A stretch of DNA of 46,140 nt from Candidatus Delongbacteria bacterium (GCA_017997825.1 JAGOEH010000006.1:1-46140), one strand, 5' to 3'. Shown: positions 35,263-44,291, numbered from the stretch's first letter. Notes: generated by a model not told the origin, from the letters alone. Made by a program: numbers and translations.

Positions 35263-37065
35263 TTAAAAGAAATCGCTACGATTATCCTCGACTTTCATTT
35301 TATTGCGTAATGCCAAAAACCATTGCTGGTAGCGGATATTTCGAACCTGGGAGGTGTATTCCGCCAGCAGGGTTTCCCGATTAGCCGCAAACTCTTCGGA
35401 GGTCGGCACAACCTGATCGACAACCTGAATAAAATAATAGCGGTTATTCAGTTTGACATAGCCGCCGCACTCGTCCTTTTTCAATTTGAAGGCCAGCCCG
35501 ATGAATTCGTTACCGCGTCCGATACCCGGAACCGCTTCGATGCGGCTGAAAAGCGCCGTTGTATCAACGCGAAGGGTGGGATCGAGCTCACTCAGGGAAT
35601 GAATGGCGGCCAGTCGCGCCTTTAATTCGCTTGCCCGAGGTTCCAGAAAAGCCACCTTTTTTTCAACCTTGAGACGGTTCACGATGGCACTTGATACTTC
35701 CGCCAAAGGTCGGACATCTTCAGGCAGAATCTTTTCGGTATAGAAAATATACATTGCCTTATCGGATTCGAACAGCTTGGAAATCTTCCCTTGTTTGGTG
35801 GTCTGGAGAAAGAAATCCAGGCCCTCGAGGTAACCCAGTTTCGGGATGAAGAAATTATTGCGGGCAATAGGCTCCATCTCTTCAGTCTGGACGGCAAACT
35901 TGGTCATGGCCTTATCGAATGAATGATCCCGGGCATACTGAACAAACTCTTCACTCAGTTCTTTAAGGGAATCGAGAGTGCCGTGGCCGGCGGCTTCCCG
36001 GATCAGAATATGGCGGCAGCGGACCTCTTCCTTGCCGGCCACCACCCGCTTTCCTTCACCGCGAATGATATGCCATCCATGCTGGGTATGAATCGGGATA
36101 TTCACTATGCCGCTGTCCAGCGTGAACGCCACATCGGTAATCTCATTGGCCATGGCCTCGCGATCAAAATATCCCAGATCACCGCCTTTTTCAGCCGTGG
36201 CCTTATCCTCGGAATAATCTACCGCCAATTTTTCAAAGTTCTCACCCTGTTTTATCCGGCCATACAACTCCTGGGCCAGCAGCGAGGCCTTTTTAATATC
36301 CTCGGTGGTAGCGGATTTAGAAAACTTAGCCACCTTGAGCACCAACTGTTCCGGTTTTTTAAAATCATCCCGATGCTCATTATAATAAGCCGCTACCGCA
36401 GCGCTGTCGACCTGAATCTGACTATCGGCCACCATTTCGGGTCCCAGGGCAATATAATTGACCTTGACCTTGGCCGTCTTGAGGTCGTAATAATTCTGCA
36501 ATTCCATATCGGTCACATTGATGGTCGAAAAAAAGCGATAATAGAGTTTGTCTTCCGGAAAACTGGTGCGGAAGATGTATTCGAGCTGGTTCAGAAAACC
36601 GTCGCTCTGCGGAGAACTGATAAATCCCATATACTTTTGATAATCGAATTTCCCGTCGGTCTGGAATTCCGGAATCTGCTGGACATCCTTAGGGGGTGCA
36701 AAACGGATCAACTGAGCGATTTCATTATCGCTCACCTTGATATTGTATTTTTTGATCAGCTCATGGATCAGCATCCGGTTGATCATGGTATTCCAGGCCG
36801 TTTCCTTGACCTGTTCCATTTCGCGATCGGTGATTTCCCTATCCTTGTACTGATCTTTAAACTCGACATAGGTCTGCTGAATGGCATTATTGTAATCCAG
36901 GTAGGAAATCTTCTGGCCGTTGATTTTTCCAACATACACATTCCGTGCGCTTTTAGAGCTCAATCCGACGATATCCATGCCCCAGGAAAACACAATTGTC
37001 AATAAAAACGCGACGGCAACTACAATAATGAAGATTTTGGCCTGTTTCCTCATCTTATCAAGCAT
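35263..37065 (-). CDS. PpiD/SurA-like membrane-anchored peptidyl-prolyl isomerase
   Basis: A 600-residue periplasmic chaperone-isomerase anchored by one N-terminal helix (about 10-30). The SurA-like N-terminal chaperone domain (about 35-210) begins VGKINGQKISYLDYNNAI. A parvulin domain follows at about 240-340 (NFEKLAVDYSEDKATAEKGGDLGYFDREAM ... GWHIIRGEGK), keeping the second active-site histidine, though the usual HILI strand opens as VLKVAKF. A further degenerate parvulin-like half (VRCRHILI onward) reaches to about 470. The layout matches PpiD of FCB bacteria, which helps folding of proteins leaving the Sec channel. AGGAGG precedes the ATG; the promoter is at 37139-37167, divergent from the pseudo-aminotransferase gene. 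The 181 nt downstream hold no clear terminator. Confidence 0.9.
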   Translation of the reverse strand: MLDKMRKQAKIFIIVVAVAFLLTIVFSWGMDIVGLSSKSARNVYVGKINGQKISYLDYNNAIQQTYVEFKDQYKDREITDREMEQVKETAWNTMINRMLIHELIKKYNIKVSDNEIAQLIRFAPPKDVQQIPEFQTDGKFDYQKYMGFISSPQSDGFLNQLEYIFRTSFPEDKLYYRFFSTINVTDMELQNYYDLKTAKVKVNYIALGPEMVADSQIQVDSAAVAAYYNEHRDDFKKPEQLVLKVAKFSKSATTEDIKKASLLAQELYGRIKQGENFEKLAVDYSEDKATAEKGGDLGYFDREAMANEITDVAFTLDSGIVNIPIHTQHGWHIIRGEGKRVVAGKEEVRCRHILIREAAGHGTLDSLKELSEEFVQYARDHSFDKAMTKFAVQTEEMEPIARNNFFIPKLGYLEGLDFFLQTTKQGKISKLFESDKAMYIFYTEKILPEDVRPLAEVSSAIVNRLKVEKKVAFLEPRASELKARLAAIHSLSELDPTLRVDTTALFSRIEAVPGIGRGNEFIGLAFKLKKDECGGYVKLNNRYYFIQVVDQVVPTSEEFAANRETLLAEYTSQVRNIRYQQWFLALRNKMKVEDNRSDFF

Positions 37066-37138
37066 AGGGTGTGCTCCTCCTTTTTATGTTAGCTTGTCGA
37101 TCATTTCAGGTCCATAAGTTGTTTTAGACAAGTTATAT

Positions 37139-37167
37139 ATTCTAAAAAATAAATCCATGTTTGGCAA
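37139..37167 (-). promoter_or_regulatory. Likely promoter of the ppiD-like gene
   Basis: Minus strand TTGCCA (37167-37162), 17 nt, TAGAAT (37144-37139), about 75 nt upstream of the ATG. Confidence 0.5.
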
Positions 37168-37199
37168 GTCTTTTTTTAGGCCCGAACCATTTTTTTATG

Positions 37200-37228
37200 T
37201 TGACTTTCAAGGCGAAATGATATATTTT
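37200..37228 (+). promoter_or_regulatory. Likely promoter of the pseudo-aminotransferase/folate operon
   Basis: TTGACT (37200-37205), 17 nt, TATTTT (37223-37228; TATATT at 15 nt also possible), ending 14 nt before the ATG at 37243. The leader is AT-rich without a Shine-Dalgarno sequence, so the mRNA may be nearly leaderless. Confidence 0.5.
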
Positions 37229-37242
37229 TTCAATACTAATCT

Positions 37243-38427
37243 ATGACGAGAAAAATAATATTTGATCAGGCGGACCGGGTATACCGGTTACTGCCGTCCA
37301 TCGAGGACCAATCCTTCCCTTTGACGGCCAAATTCAAGAGCCGTAAGAACCCGCTCATCGATCACACCCGGGTTAGCTCTATTCCGCAGCCGGATCGAGA
37401 GATCCGTCTATCCTTGGAGCAGATTGACACCCAGCGGCAAGAGGATCTGATCCACGACTTATTGGGTCGATGGTACCGCCGGGTATTCCAGTCGGATTTG
37501 CCCGAACCCCTTGATATCTATTACCATTCCAATATCAATCAGTTATTGACCCTGTTTTACATGGGCATGCTGGACTCGGAAGATGCTGTCGTACTGACCG
37601 ATCCGGGAATGCCGGTTTACAGAAACCTGGCAACCCTCACCTCCGCCAAGATTCTCAAGATTCCGGTTCTGCCCCGCTATGACTATCTACCGAACATCAA
37701 ATCCCTTCAGTCGGATTATCATACCAACACCCGCATCCTTTTTCTGAACTATCCCCATCAGCCTACCGGAGCGATTGCCGATGAGTTTTATTACCGGGAG
37801 CTGATCGAATTTGCCGAAAAGTATAATTTGCTGGTGGTGAATGAAGGGAGTCTGGTTCACTTTCTGAATCCGGATTACAGTCCGGTATCGTTTTTCAATC
37901 AAACCCGAAAGTATTCACATTTTATCGAAATCTATGGATTCGGATTACCCGGACAAGGTTTCTCTCCGGCATTCTTAATCGGACACCGGGATATTATCGC
38001 TCATCTTCGTTCCTTCTGCGCCAAGCTTTCCGGTCCTGCCGATCCGTTCACCCTCGGGCTGAGCCGGTATTGGCTGGAAAATTTTGCTGAACTGGCGGCT
38101 CCCTACCAATCCCGGATATCCGTAAACCGGGCTTTGGCCTTCGATTATCTGAACCAATGGGAATGGCCCTATCACAAACCGGCGGCCGGGCATTATCTGT
38201 GGATCAAGGTTCCTCACCGCTATTCCTCCGACGGGATCGCCCTGTCTTTGCTTAGAACCGCCAATATTCGGGTCATTCCGGGTTTCATCTTCGGCGAATA
38301 CGGCGAAGGTTATATGGTTCTGAATTTACTCAAAACTCCCGAAGAATTCCAACAGACTATGGAACGAATCCGCAGCCACTGGTTTCCCCTCAGGATTACC
38401 AAAATCAAGAAAGAGAAAAAACAATGA
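37243..38427 (+). CDS. Aminotransferase-fold protein related to LL-diaminopimelate aminotransferase, lacking catalytic residues
   Basis: A 394-residue protein that aligns along most of its length with class I/II aminotransferases of the DapL/AlaC type: TDPGMPVYRNL, LFLNYPHQPTGAIAD, EFAEKYNLLVV, FGEYGEGYMVL. The residues needed for PLP chemistry are replaced: the Asn of NNPTG is Q173, the Asp that pairs with the pyridine nitrogen is E201, the Tyr three residues on is L204, the Schiff-base Lys is F233 (IYGFGLPGQGF in place of SLSKTxNMTGW), the Arg of GWRIG is S241, and the C-terminal substrate-carboxylate Arg is V359. It is most likely a pseudoenzyme, possibly a binding or regulatory protein. 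It heads a run with folB (4-nt ATGA overlap), folK and dNK. No stop or frameshift interrupts it. Confidence 0.85.
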   Translation: MTRKIIFDQADRVYRLLPSIEDQSFPLTAKFKSRKNPLIDHTRVSSIPQPDREIRLSLEQIDTQRQEDLIHDLLGRWYRRVFQSDLPEPLDIYYHSNINQLLTLFYMGMLDSEDAVVLTDPGMPVYRNLATLTSAKILKIPVLPRYDYLPNIKSLQSDYHTNTRILFLNYPHQPTGAIADEFYYRELIEFAEKYNLLVVNEGSLVHFLNPDYSPVSFFNQTRKYSHFIEIYGFGLPGQGFSPAFLIGHRDIIAHLRSFCAKLSGPADPFTLGLSRYWLENFAELAAPYQSRISVNRALAFDYLNQWEWPYHKPAAGHYLWIKVPHRYSSDGIALSLLRTANIRVIPGFIFGEYGEGYMVLNLLKTPEEFQQTMERIRSHWFPLRITKIKKEKKQ

Positions 38428-38786
38428 CCCAAGGCCGCATGAGCATCCATCAGATCACCTGTTACGGCTATCACGGCACTCATCCGGCCGAACGGAACCT
38501 GGGCCAGAAATACATCATCAATGTCGAACTGATCTATTCGGTCGATGCGTGTATCGCCTCCGATCAGGTCGAGGATACCATCAACTATATTGATATCTAT
38601 CAACTCACCAAGCAGATTGTTGAAACCAGTCAATGTCATCTGCTGGAAAAACTGACATCCCTGGTCGCTACGACGATCTGGACCCGCTATTGCCTGAACC
38701 GATTGACCGTTTCAATCATTAAGGAAAAGCTCCCGGTCAATGCGGATATTCAGCAGGTTGAGTTTACCCTGACGCTTGAACGCTGA
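38424..38786 (+). CDS. folB: Dihydroneopterin aldolase
   Basis: A 120-residue FolB that cleaves 7,8-dihydroneopterin to 6-hydroxymethyl-7,8-dihydropterin in folate synthesis. Family features: ITCYGYHGTHPAERNLGQKYIINVEL (with the substrate-binding Glu), SDQVEDTINYIDIY (active-site Tyr) and the lysine in IIKEKLPV. Length is canonical. It overlaps the pseudo-aminotransferase stop by 4 nt and is followed one base later by folK, indicating a tightly coupled operon. Confidence 0.93.
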   Translation: MTQGRMSIHQITCYGYHGTHPAERNLGQKYIINVELIYSVDACIASDQVEDTINYIDIYQLTKQIVETSQCHLLEKLTSLVATTIWTRYCLNRLTVSIIKEKLPVNADIQQVEFTLTLER

Positions 38787-38787
38787 G

Positions 38788-39321
38788 ATGCCCAATATTG
38801 TTTACATTTCACTGGGTTCCAATCTCCAGGATCGGGAAAAAAATCTCCACCGGGCCATTCAGATCCTGGATCACAGCTCATTCACCGTATTGATGAAGAT
38901 CTCCTCACTCTATGAAACCGAACCGCTGATCGTTCGGGATCAGCCCGAGTTTCTAAACGCGGTCGCCAAGCTGAGTACATTCTTGTCCCCTCTCGGACTC
39001 CTCCACTACCTAAAAAACATTGAAAAATGGATGGGACGCAAACCGGGCATCCCCAAAGGCCCTCGCTTGATCGACCTGGATTTGCTGCTGTATAACGATA
39101 TCACGCTGCAGACTCCTGAGTTGACAATTCCGCACCCCCAGATGCTTCAGCGCCGTTTTGTCCTGGTGCCGCTGCTGGAAATCGAACCCGAACTAAGCGA
39201 CCCGATCGGAGGAATCCGTTTGATTGACTATCTTGAAACCACACCCCTGGAAGGAAACATCAGACTCTATCCCGCAAGGAATTCCCACCATCATCCCGTC
39301 ACCCCGGATCCTGGATTATGA
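38788..39321 (+). CDS. folK: 6-hydroxymethyl-dihydropterin pyrophosphokinase
   Basis: A 177-residue HPPK, the next folate step, transferring pyrophosphate from ATP to the pterin made by FolB. Motifs: YISLGSNLQDREKNL, SSLYETEPL, QPEFLNAVAKL, GPRLIDLDLLLY (metal-binding Asp pair) and IPHPQMLQRRFVLVPLLEI. The ATG at 38788 comes one base after the folB stop; a TTG four codons upstream lies inside folB and is less likely. It overlaps the kinase gene by 4 nt (ATGA). The last 30 residues extend past the usual domain end. Confidence 0.94.
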   Translation: MPNIVYISLGSNLQDREKNLHRAIQILDHSSFTVLMKISSLYETEPLIVRDQPEFLNAVAKLSTFLSPLGLLHYLKNIEKWMGRKPGIPKGPRLIDLDLLLYNDITLQTPELTIPHPQMLQRRFVLVPLLEIEPELSDPIGGIRLIDYLETTPLEGNIRLYPARNSHHHPVTPDPGL

Positions 39322-39995
39322 CCCGATACAAATACATCGCGATAGAAGGCCCAATCGGGGCCGGAAAAACCACCCTGGCGCACATTCTGGCCGCCGAACT
39401 CAACGGCAAGCTGATTCTGGAAAACTATCTCCAGAATCCCTTTCTGGAAAAGTTCTACCAGGACATGCCTCATCATGCATTCAATACCCAGATTTTTTTT
39501 CTGATCAGCCGGTATCAACAGCAGATCGACAGCGTCCAGCAATTTTCTCTTTTCCATTCCTATCTGATCGCTGATTATAGTTTCCCCAAAGATCGGATAT
39601 TCGCCTGCCTGACACTGACCGACAAAGAATTGACCGTCTATAGTAAGATCTATCATTCTCTGGAAAAAGATATTCTCAAACCGGATCTGATTCTCTATCT
39701 GAAAGCCTCCACCGATGTCCTGCTGCAGCGGATCATGCAGCGCGACCGGGGCATGGAACACGGCATCACATCGGACTATCTGCATTCACTCAATATGGCC
39801 TATAATCAGTTCTTCAAGCATTATGCCGCTTCCCCGGTCTATTCGATCGATACCAATTCCATCGACCTGACTCAGCCTGGTCAAGGCCGAGAATCTTTGA
39901 TCCAGGCGATCATGGAGCTGCTGAATCAGAAAACCAACCTGGCCCACTATTTTCAACCCAGTCGTCCAGACTCCATTCTCAGGAAGGAGAATTGA
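39318..39995 (+). CDS. Deoxynucleoside kinase (deoxyadenosine/deoxyguanosine type)
   Basis: A 225-residue P-loop kinase that phosphorylates purine deoxynucleosides for salvage. Motifs: EGPIGAGKTTLA (Walker A), LENYLQNPFLEKFYQD, the F-LI-RY substrate region, ADYSFPKDRIFA and the lid arginines RIMQRDRGMEH. The folK-deoxynucleoside kinase neighbourhood recurs in FCB bacteria, sometimes as a fusion, and here the genes overlap by 4 nt. The exact nucleoside preference cannot be read. The stop overlaps the next start by one base (TGATG). Confidence 0.9.
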   Translation: MTRYKYIAIEGPIGAGKTTLAHILAAELNGKLILENYLQNPFLEKFYQDMPHHAFNTQIFFLISRYQQQIDSVQQFSLFHSYLIADYSFPKDRIFACLTLTDKELTVYSKIYHSLEKDILKPDLILYLKASTDVLLQRIMQRDRGMEHGITSDYLHSLNMAYNQFFKHYAASPVYSIDTNSIDLTQPGQGRESLIQAIMELLNQKTNLAHYFQPSRPDSILRKEN

Positions 39996-40960
39996 TGAAA
40001 ACCATTATTGTTACCGGATCTGCCGGCTTCATCGGCTACCACCTGTCCGATCGGCTGCTCCGGGATGGATACCGGGTAATCGGAATCGACAATATCAATC
40101 ATTACTACGATCCCGCTTTAAAGACCAAGCGATTGGAACGATTGGGCCGGTACCCGGAATTCGTATTTCATAAGACCGATATCACCGATTTTGAGGCCAT
40201 GAAATCCATTTTTCATCAGGTCCATCCTGACCGGGTCTGTCATTTGGCTGCCCAAGCCGGAGTCCGTCATTCCCTGACCCATCCTGAAGACTATATTCAC
40301 ACCAATCTGACCGGATTTTTCAATGTGATTGAATTATCCAAACAGATCGGTGTCGAGAACTTCGTTTATGCCTCCTCCTCCTCGGTATACGGCAATAACC
40401 CCAGGATCCCGTTCAGTGAAAGCGATCGGGTTGACACCCCGATTTCACTCTATGCTGCAACCAAAAAATCGAACGAACTGATCGCCTATAATTACAGTCA
40501 TCTCTATCAGCTTCCGACGACGGGGCTTCGCTTTTTCACGGCTTACGGTCCCTGGGGCCGGCCGGATATGGCGCTCTTCATTTTCACCCGGGCCATTCTG
40601 GCAGGCAAACCCATCCAGGTTTACAATTATGGCCGGATGAAGCGGGATTTCACTTATATTGATGACATAGTCAGCGGAATCACGGCCGCGCTGGATCACC
40701 CGTTCCCGGTCGAGGTTTTCAATCTGGGGAATCATCACCCGGTGGAGCTGACCTATTTTATCGAGCTGATCGAACAGGCGTTGGGAAAAAAAGCGATCCG
40801 GGAGTTGATGCCGCTCCAGGCCGGTGATATCAGCCAAAGCTCAGCCGACATCGAGCATGCTCGTCAGCGCCTGGGATATAATCCATCGACGCCGGTGGAA
40901 GTGGGAGTGCGTGCCTTCATTGCCTGGTACATGGAACACTATCATCCATCAAATCCATAA
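39995..40960 (+). CDS. NAD-dependent sugar-nucleotide epimerase (UDP-glucuronate 4-epimerase type)
   Basis: A 321-residue extended SDR. Motifs: VTGSAGFIGYHLSDRLL, the DNINHYYDPALK stretch typical of UDP-glucuronate/galacturonate epimerases, HLAAQAGVRHS, ASSSSVYG, YAATKKSNEL (catalytic YxxxK) and TAYGPWGRPDMALF. The last motif is characteristic of UDP-glucuronate 4-epimerases, so the product is probably UDP-galacturonate for surface glycans; GalE activity cannot be excluded. The ATG at 39995 follows AAGGAG. It lies between the nucleotide/folate genes and a muramidase gene. Confidence 0.87.
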   Translation: MKTIIVTGSAGFIGYHLSDRLLRDGYRVIGIDNINHYYDPALKTKRLERLGRYPEFVFHKTDITDFEAMKSIFHQVHPDRVCHLAAQAGVRHSLTHPEDYIHTNLTGFFNVIELSKQIGVENFVYASSSSVYGNNPRIPFSESDRVDTPISLYAATKKSNELIAYNYSHLYQLPTTGLRFFTAYGPWGRPDMALFIFTRAILAGKPIQVYNYGRMKRDFTYIDDIVSGITAALDHPFPVEVFNLGNHHPVELTYFIELIEQALGKKAIRELMPLQAGDISQSSADIEHARQRLGYNPSTPVEVGVRAFIAWYMEHYHPSNP

Positions 40961-40970
40961 AGGAGGAATT

Positions 40971-42206
40971 ATGTCCCATTGGTATTGGCTGTCGATCATC
41001 GTCATAGGCCTGATTGGACAGGGTGTAATCGCCGCTTCCCCGCGGGTCACCCCCGGAATCGATGTCTTCATCCGTCAGGCTGCTCAGGACTACAAGGGCA
41101 AAACCCTGGGACTGATCTCCAATCCGACCGGAGTGACGGCGGATCTTCAATCGGATATTGATGTCCTGGTGTCCCTGAACGATCCCAAGCTGATCAAGCT
41201 GTTCGGGCCGGAACACGGCTTACGGGGTGATGCTTACGCCGGTGATCGGGTGGATGATATGACCGATCCGGTAACCGGACTTCCGATTTACAGCCTGTAT
41301 GGCAAGAATCATAAGCCGACCCGGGAAATGCTACAGGGCGTCGATGTATTACTGTATGATATTCAGGATATCGGCAGCCGCGGTTATACCTATATCTATA
41401 CGATGGCGCTGGCTATGGAAGCCGCAGCCGAAAACGGAATTGAATTCGTGGTTCTGGACCGGCCATCCGCCATGCGGGCCGATATCGTAGACGGAAATAT
41501 TCTGGATCCGGAATTCAAATCATTTATCGGCATGTACCCGATTGCCTATGTCTACGGGATGACTCCCGGCGAACTGGCCATGTATTTCAATCGAGAATTC
41601 AAGTTGAATGCCAAGCTGAGAGTGATCAAAATGGAGGGTTATACCCGTAATATGGATTACAGTGAAACAGGCCTGGCCTGGATTCCCCCATCCCCTCATA
41701 TTCCTCGGTCGGAAAGCGCTTATTTTTGCGCCGCCACCGGCTGCATGGGAGAATTACGCACGGTTTCGGAAGGTGTGGGTTACACCCTCCCCTTTGAATT
41801 GTGCGGGGCTGAATGGATCGACGGACGAAAACTGGCCTCTACCCTGAACCAGCGGCGGCTTCCGGGCGTCATCTTCCGTCCCCTGGTCTATAAACCTTAT
41901 TACGGCCCGTTCCAGGGTAAAAACTGTTCCGGAGTTCAATTAATCCTGACCTCTCGGGCGGAATTCCGTCCGTTTGTTGTCCAGATCCATTTGCTGCAAG
42001 CTATCCACCAACTTTGGCCCGATCAACCCTTCCTGGGAACACTTGAAAATGCCGGTCGAAAGGATATGTTCGAAAAGGCAGCCGGGACCGATCAGATCCG
42101 GCGGGCAATCCTGCAAAACCAGAGCGCCGAACAGATTATTGCCGCCTATACCCCGGCCCTGAACCAATTCCTGGAAACCCGCCGCCAGTATCTGCTTTAT
42201 CCCTGA
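40971..42206 (+). CDS. namZ: NamZ-type exo-beta-N-acetylmuramidase (DUF1343, GH171), exported
   Basis: A 411-residue protein with a signal peptide (about 1-23, ending VIAASP). It then carries the DUF1343 hallmarks: GIDVFI, LISNPTGVTADL, LFGPEHGLRGDAYAG, DPVTGLPIYSLYG, LLYDIQDIGSRGYTYIYTMALAMEAAAENG, VVLDRPSA and GELAMYFNREF. Characterised members release terminal N-acetylmuramic acid from peptidoglycan fragments and function in wall recycling. The ATG at 40971 has AAAGGAGG and starts the signal peptide; a longer in-frame reading from 40824 overlaps the epimerase and is not supported. A periplasmic location is likely. Confidence 0.93.
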   Translation: MSHWYWLSIIVIGLIGQGVIAASPRVTPGIDVFIRQAAQDYKGKTLGLISNPTGVTADLQSDIDVLVSLNDPKLIKLFGPEHGLRGDAYAGDRVDDMTDPVTGLPIYSLYGKNHKPTREMLQGVDVLLYDIQDIGSRGYTYIYTMALAMEAAAENGIEFVVLDRPSAMRADIVDGNILDPEFKSFIGMYPIAYVYGMTPGELAMYFNREFKLNAKLRVIKMEGYTRNMDYSETGLAWIPPSPHIPRSESAYFCAATGCMGELRTVSEGVGYTLPFELCGAEWIDGRKLASTLNQRRLPGVIFRPLVYKPYYGPFQGKNCSGVQLILTSRAEFRPFVVQIHLLQAIHQLWPDQPFLGTLENAGRKDMFEKAAGTDQIRRAILQNQSAEQIIAAYTPALNQFLETRRQYLLYP

Positions 42207-42220
42207 GAAAGAGAACCACC

Positions 42221-42499
42221 ATGAGCTGTAAACGCAACATGATCTATATCTCCGGCCGTGTCCAGGGGGTCGGATTCCGATACTATGCCCAAAAACTGGG
42301 TAATACACTGGGCCTGAACGGGTATGTCCGCAATATGCCGGACGGCAGTTTGCTGATCGAAGCGGAAGGCAATGATAAAAATATGGAATTATTTATTGAA
42401 AGAATGCGGCGAGGTCCCCACCTGGCTTATGTCGAACAAGTACAGGTCCAGGAATCGGACTGTCAGTATGATCTGCCTGATTTTGAGGTCAGGTTCTGA
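42221..42499 (+). CDS. acyP: Acylphosphatase
   Basis: A 92-residue acylphosphatase that hydrolyses carboxyl-phosphate bonds. The catalytic arginine R20 (GRVQGVGFRYY) and asparagine N38 (GYVRNMPDGS) are both present. Length and the ending are canonical. It lies 14 nt after namZ with an AGAG site, as the last plus-strand gene before a convergent unknown gene. The physiological substrate is unclear in bacteria generally. Confidence 0.95.
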   Translation: MSCKRNMIYISGRVQGVGFRYYAQKLGNTLGLNGYVRNMPDGSLLIEAEGNDKNMELFIERMRRGPHLAYVEQVQVQESDCQYDLPDFEVRF

Positions 42500-42515
42500 T
42501 CCGACATCCGGCCGT

Positions 42516-44291
42516 TCAAACCGGTAAGCCGGCTGCCTTCACAGCATTCCACAGATTGCGCCGCTTTTTATGCTCCTGTTTCCAGAATTCGATCAAATCA
42601 TGATAGCCCTGCGGATTTAATTCATAAACTACCTGAAGCCAGTGGGCAAACTGACTATAATCGGAATGGCGGGCATCGGATGGATCAGGCACCAAGCAGG
42701 TAATATTCTGTTTCCAGCACTCCACAATCCACTCCCGGATAGCCCCGCCCGTGACCTGATTCAGCCAGGCCCGACGAACCCGATTGAGTTCGGGATCGGT
42801 CTCCGATGGCAGGATAATATAGGAAAACAGATTGGGGTATTGGGTACCAAGCGATTGTAATTCGCCAATATCCTGAGTCAGACAATAGACCAGCGGATAG
42901 TTTTTTTTAAATGATTCGGGATTACGGGCCAATCCATTCAGCCATGACTCAAGTTTGGTCATAAATCCCTTCGAATCGCCAGTCTGATCCACCCTAAAAT
43001 CGATCAGCCACTGAATCCAGGTATTGGATACATCCTGCCCCGGCTCGAGCAAGGTGATCAAACTCTTTTTTACAATATAATGCTTCCAGGCCTTGAACAA
43101 ATGGAGAATAGTCTTCTGAACCGCTCCCGTGCCATATCGGTGAAAGGCATCCGCTACCGCATCCCAGTCGAAGGGGAATTGGTAGAGGCACAAATGGAAC
43201 TCCAGTATGGTTTGCCGATCGGTTTTATCCAGTTTACAGGTAATATCGATCCAGTCCTTCAATAATTGGATAATATCCAGATCCGGTTCGGGCTGAGTAA
43301 AATAATCGATCAGTAATCCCTTTTCAAGCTGCCAGGGTTTGGCCTTCTCACGATGAAAAAGAGCAAAGGTATGTTCGATCAGTTTTTCCGCTTCCTGGTA
43401 TTCCTTTTTTTTCAGATGGAACTCGACCAGCGGAATTGCGTAGTGCCAGTCCTCCGGAAGCAAAGCCCGGCAGTTTTCCAGATATTTTTCAGGATTATAG
43501 GATTCCGACAACGCATGATAGATCTTTTTCCATTTGGTGATCACCGAATCAGATTTTCGTTCAGCGGATTGATGAATCTGACGGCTCAGGTGTTCGAACA
43601 CGCTCCGCTGGATCGGATCAGGCAGTTTAAGAAAATAATCACAGTACGCCGGTTCATCCAATTCAATAACCTGCATCGATCGCTCGATTTCCAGGATCCG
43701 ATCGAAGAAAACGGTTTCGGGTTGTGTTTTATTGAGAGACGCCAGCCATTCCCATTTTAGGAAGCACTGGGTGACAGCACGGCCCAATCGGCATTTTTCG
43801 TTATCGGATTCCATCCATTCCGGATACTCATAGATCCCGGTCTCGATTTCATTTAGTTTATCCTCATAAATCCCTTCATCCGATAGTCCGGTCGGAAAAA
43901 TCTGATCCAACAACGGCAGCATCCGATCGGCCACATGATCCAGATCCCGGGAGAATCGTTCTCCATCAAAGGTAGAACACTCCCATTCCCGCTTCTGGCA
44001 TGCGTACTCCCCCTCATCGTCTCCCAATTCGGCCACCAAGGCATCCCACTCCTGCCACAACGCATTCCATTCCTCCGGTAACGATCGACGGGCTGTCGGC
44101 GGCTGGATTTTCCCTTTATCCTGCGTCTTCCAGTACTTTTTAACCAGGGCCAGAGCATCCCCGTGGTCCGCTTCCAGCAGATCAGTCAGGAGCTGCCGGT
44201 CCAATTGATTGAAAATCAAGGTTAAAAGATCGCCAAGCTGCGGCTCGGATAATTTATCAATCAGTATTTTCCCGATAGGCATCGATTTCAT
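42516..44291 (-). CDS. 591-residue helical-repeat protein of unknown function
   Basis: A cytoplasmic, mostly helical protein without signal peptide or membrane segment, rich in Trp, Leu and acidic residues. The opening (LSEPQLGDLLTLIFNQLDRQLLTDLL) and the end (YELNPQGYHDLIEFWKQEHKKRRNLWNAVKAAGL) remind me of the helical regions found next to SWIM zinc fingers in bacterial proteins, but no SWIM Cys/His motif is present. A TPR-like stretch (HLKKKEYQEAEKLIEHTFALF) lies near residues 290-310. Assignment is tentative. It has its own good promoter (44348-44376) and a GGAG site, and converges on acyP with 16 nt between. The +1 neighbour genes give no functional hint. Confidence 0.8.
   Translation of the reverse strand: MKSMPIGKILIDKLSEPQLGDLLTLIFNQLDRQLLTDLLEADHGDALALVKKYWKTQDKGKIQPPTARRSLPEEWNALWQEWDALVAELGDDEGEYACQKREWECSTFDGERFSRDLDHVADRMLPLLDQIFPTGLSDEGIYEDKLNEIETGIYEYPEWMESDNEKCRLGRAVTQCFLKWEWLASLNKTQPETVFFDRILEIERSMQVIELDEPAYCDYFLKLPDPIQRSVFEHLSRQIHQSAERKSDSVITKWKKIYHALSESYNPEKYLENCRALLPEDWHYAIPLVEFHLKKKEYQEAEKLIEHTFALFHREKAKPWQLEKGLLIDYFTQPEPDLDIIQLLKDWIDITCKLDKTDRQTILEFHLCLYQFPFDWDAVADAFHRYGTGAVQKTILHLFKAWKHYIVKKSLITLLEPGQDVSNTWIQWLIDFRVDQTGDSKGFMTKLESWLNGLARNPESFKKNYPLVYCLTQDIGELQSLGTQYPNLFSYIILPSETDPELNRVRRAWLNQVTGGAIREWIVECWKQNITCLVPDPSDARHSDYSQFAHWLQVVYELNPQGYHDLIEFWKQEHKKRRNLWNAVKAAGLPV

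Noticed and set aside
42500-42530. CCGG-rich inverted sequence between acyP and the convergent unknown gene as a bidirectional terminator
   Set aside because: No T or A runs flank it, and it overlaps the unknown gene's stop codon.
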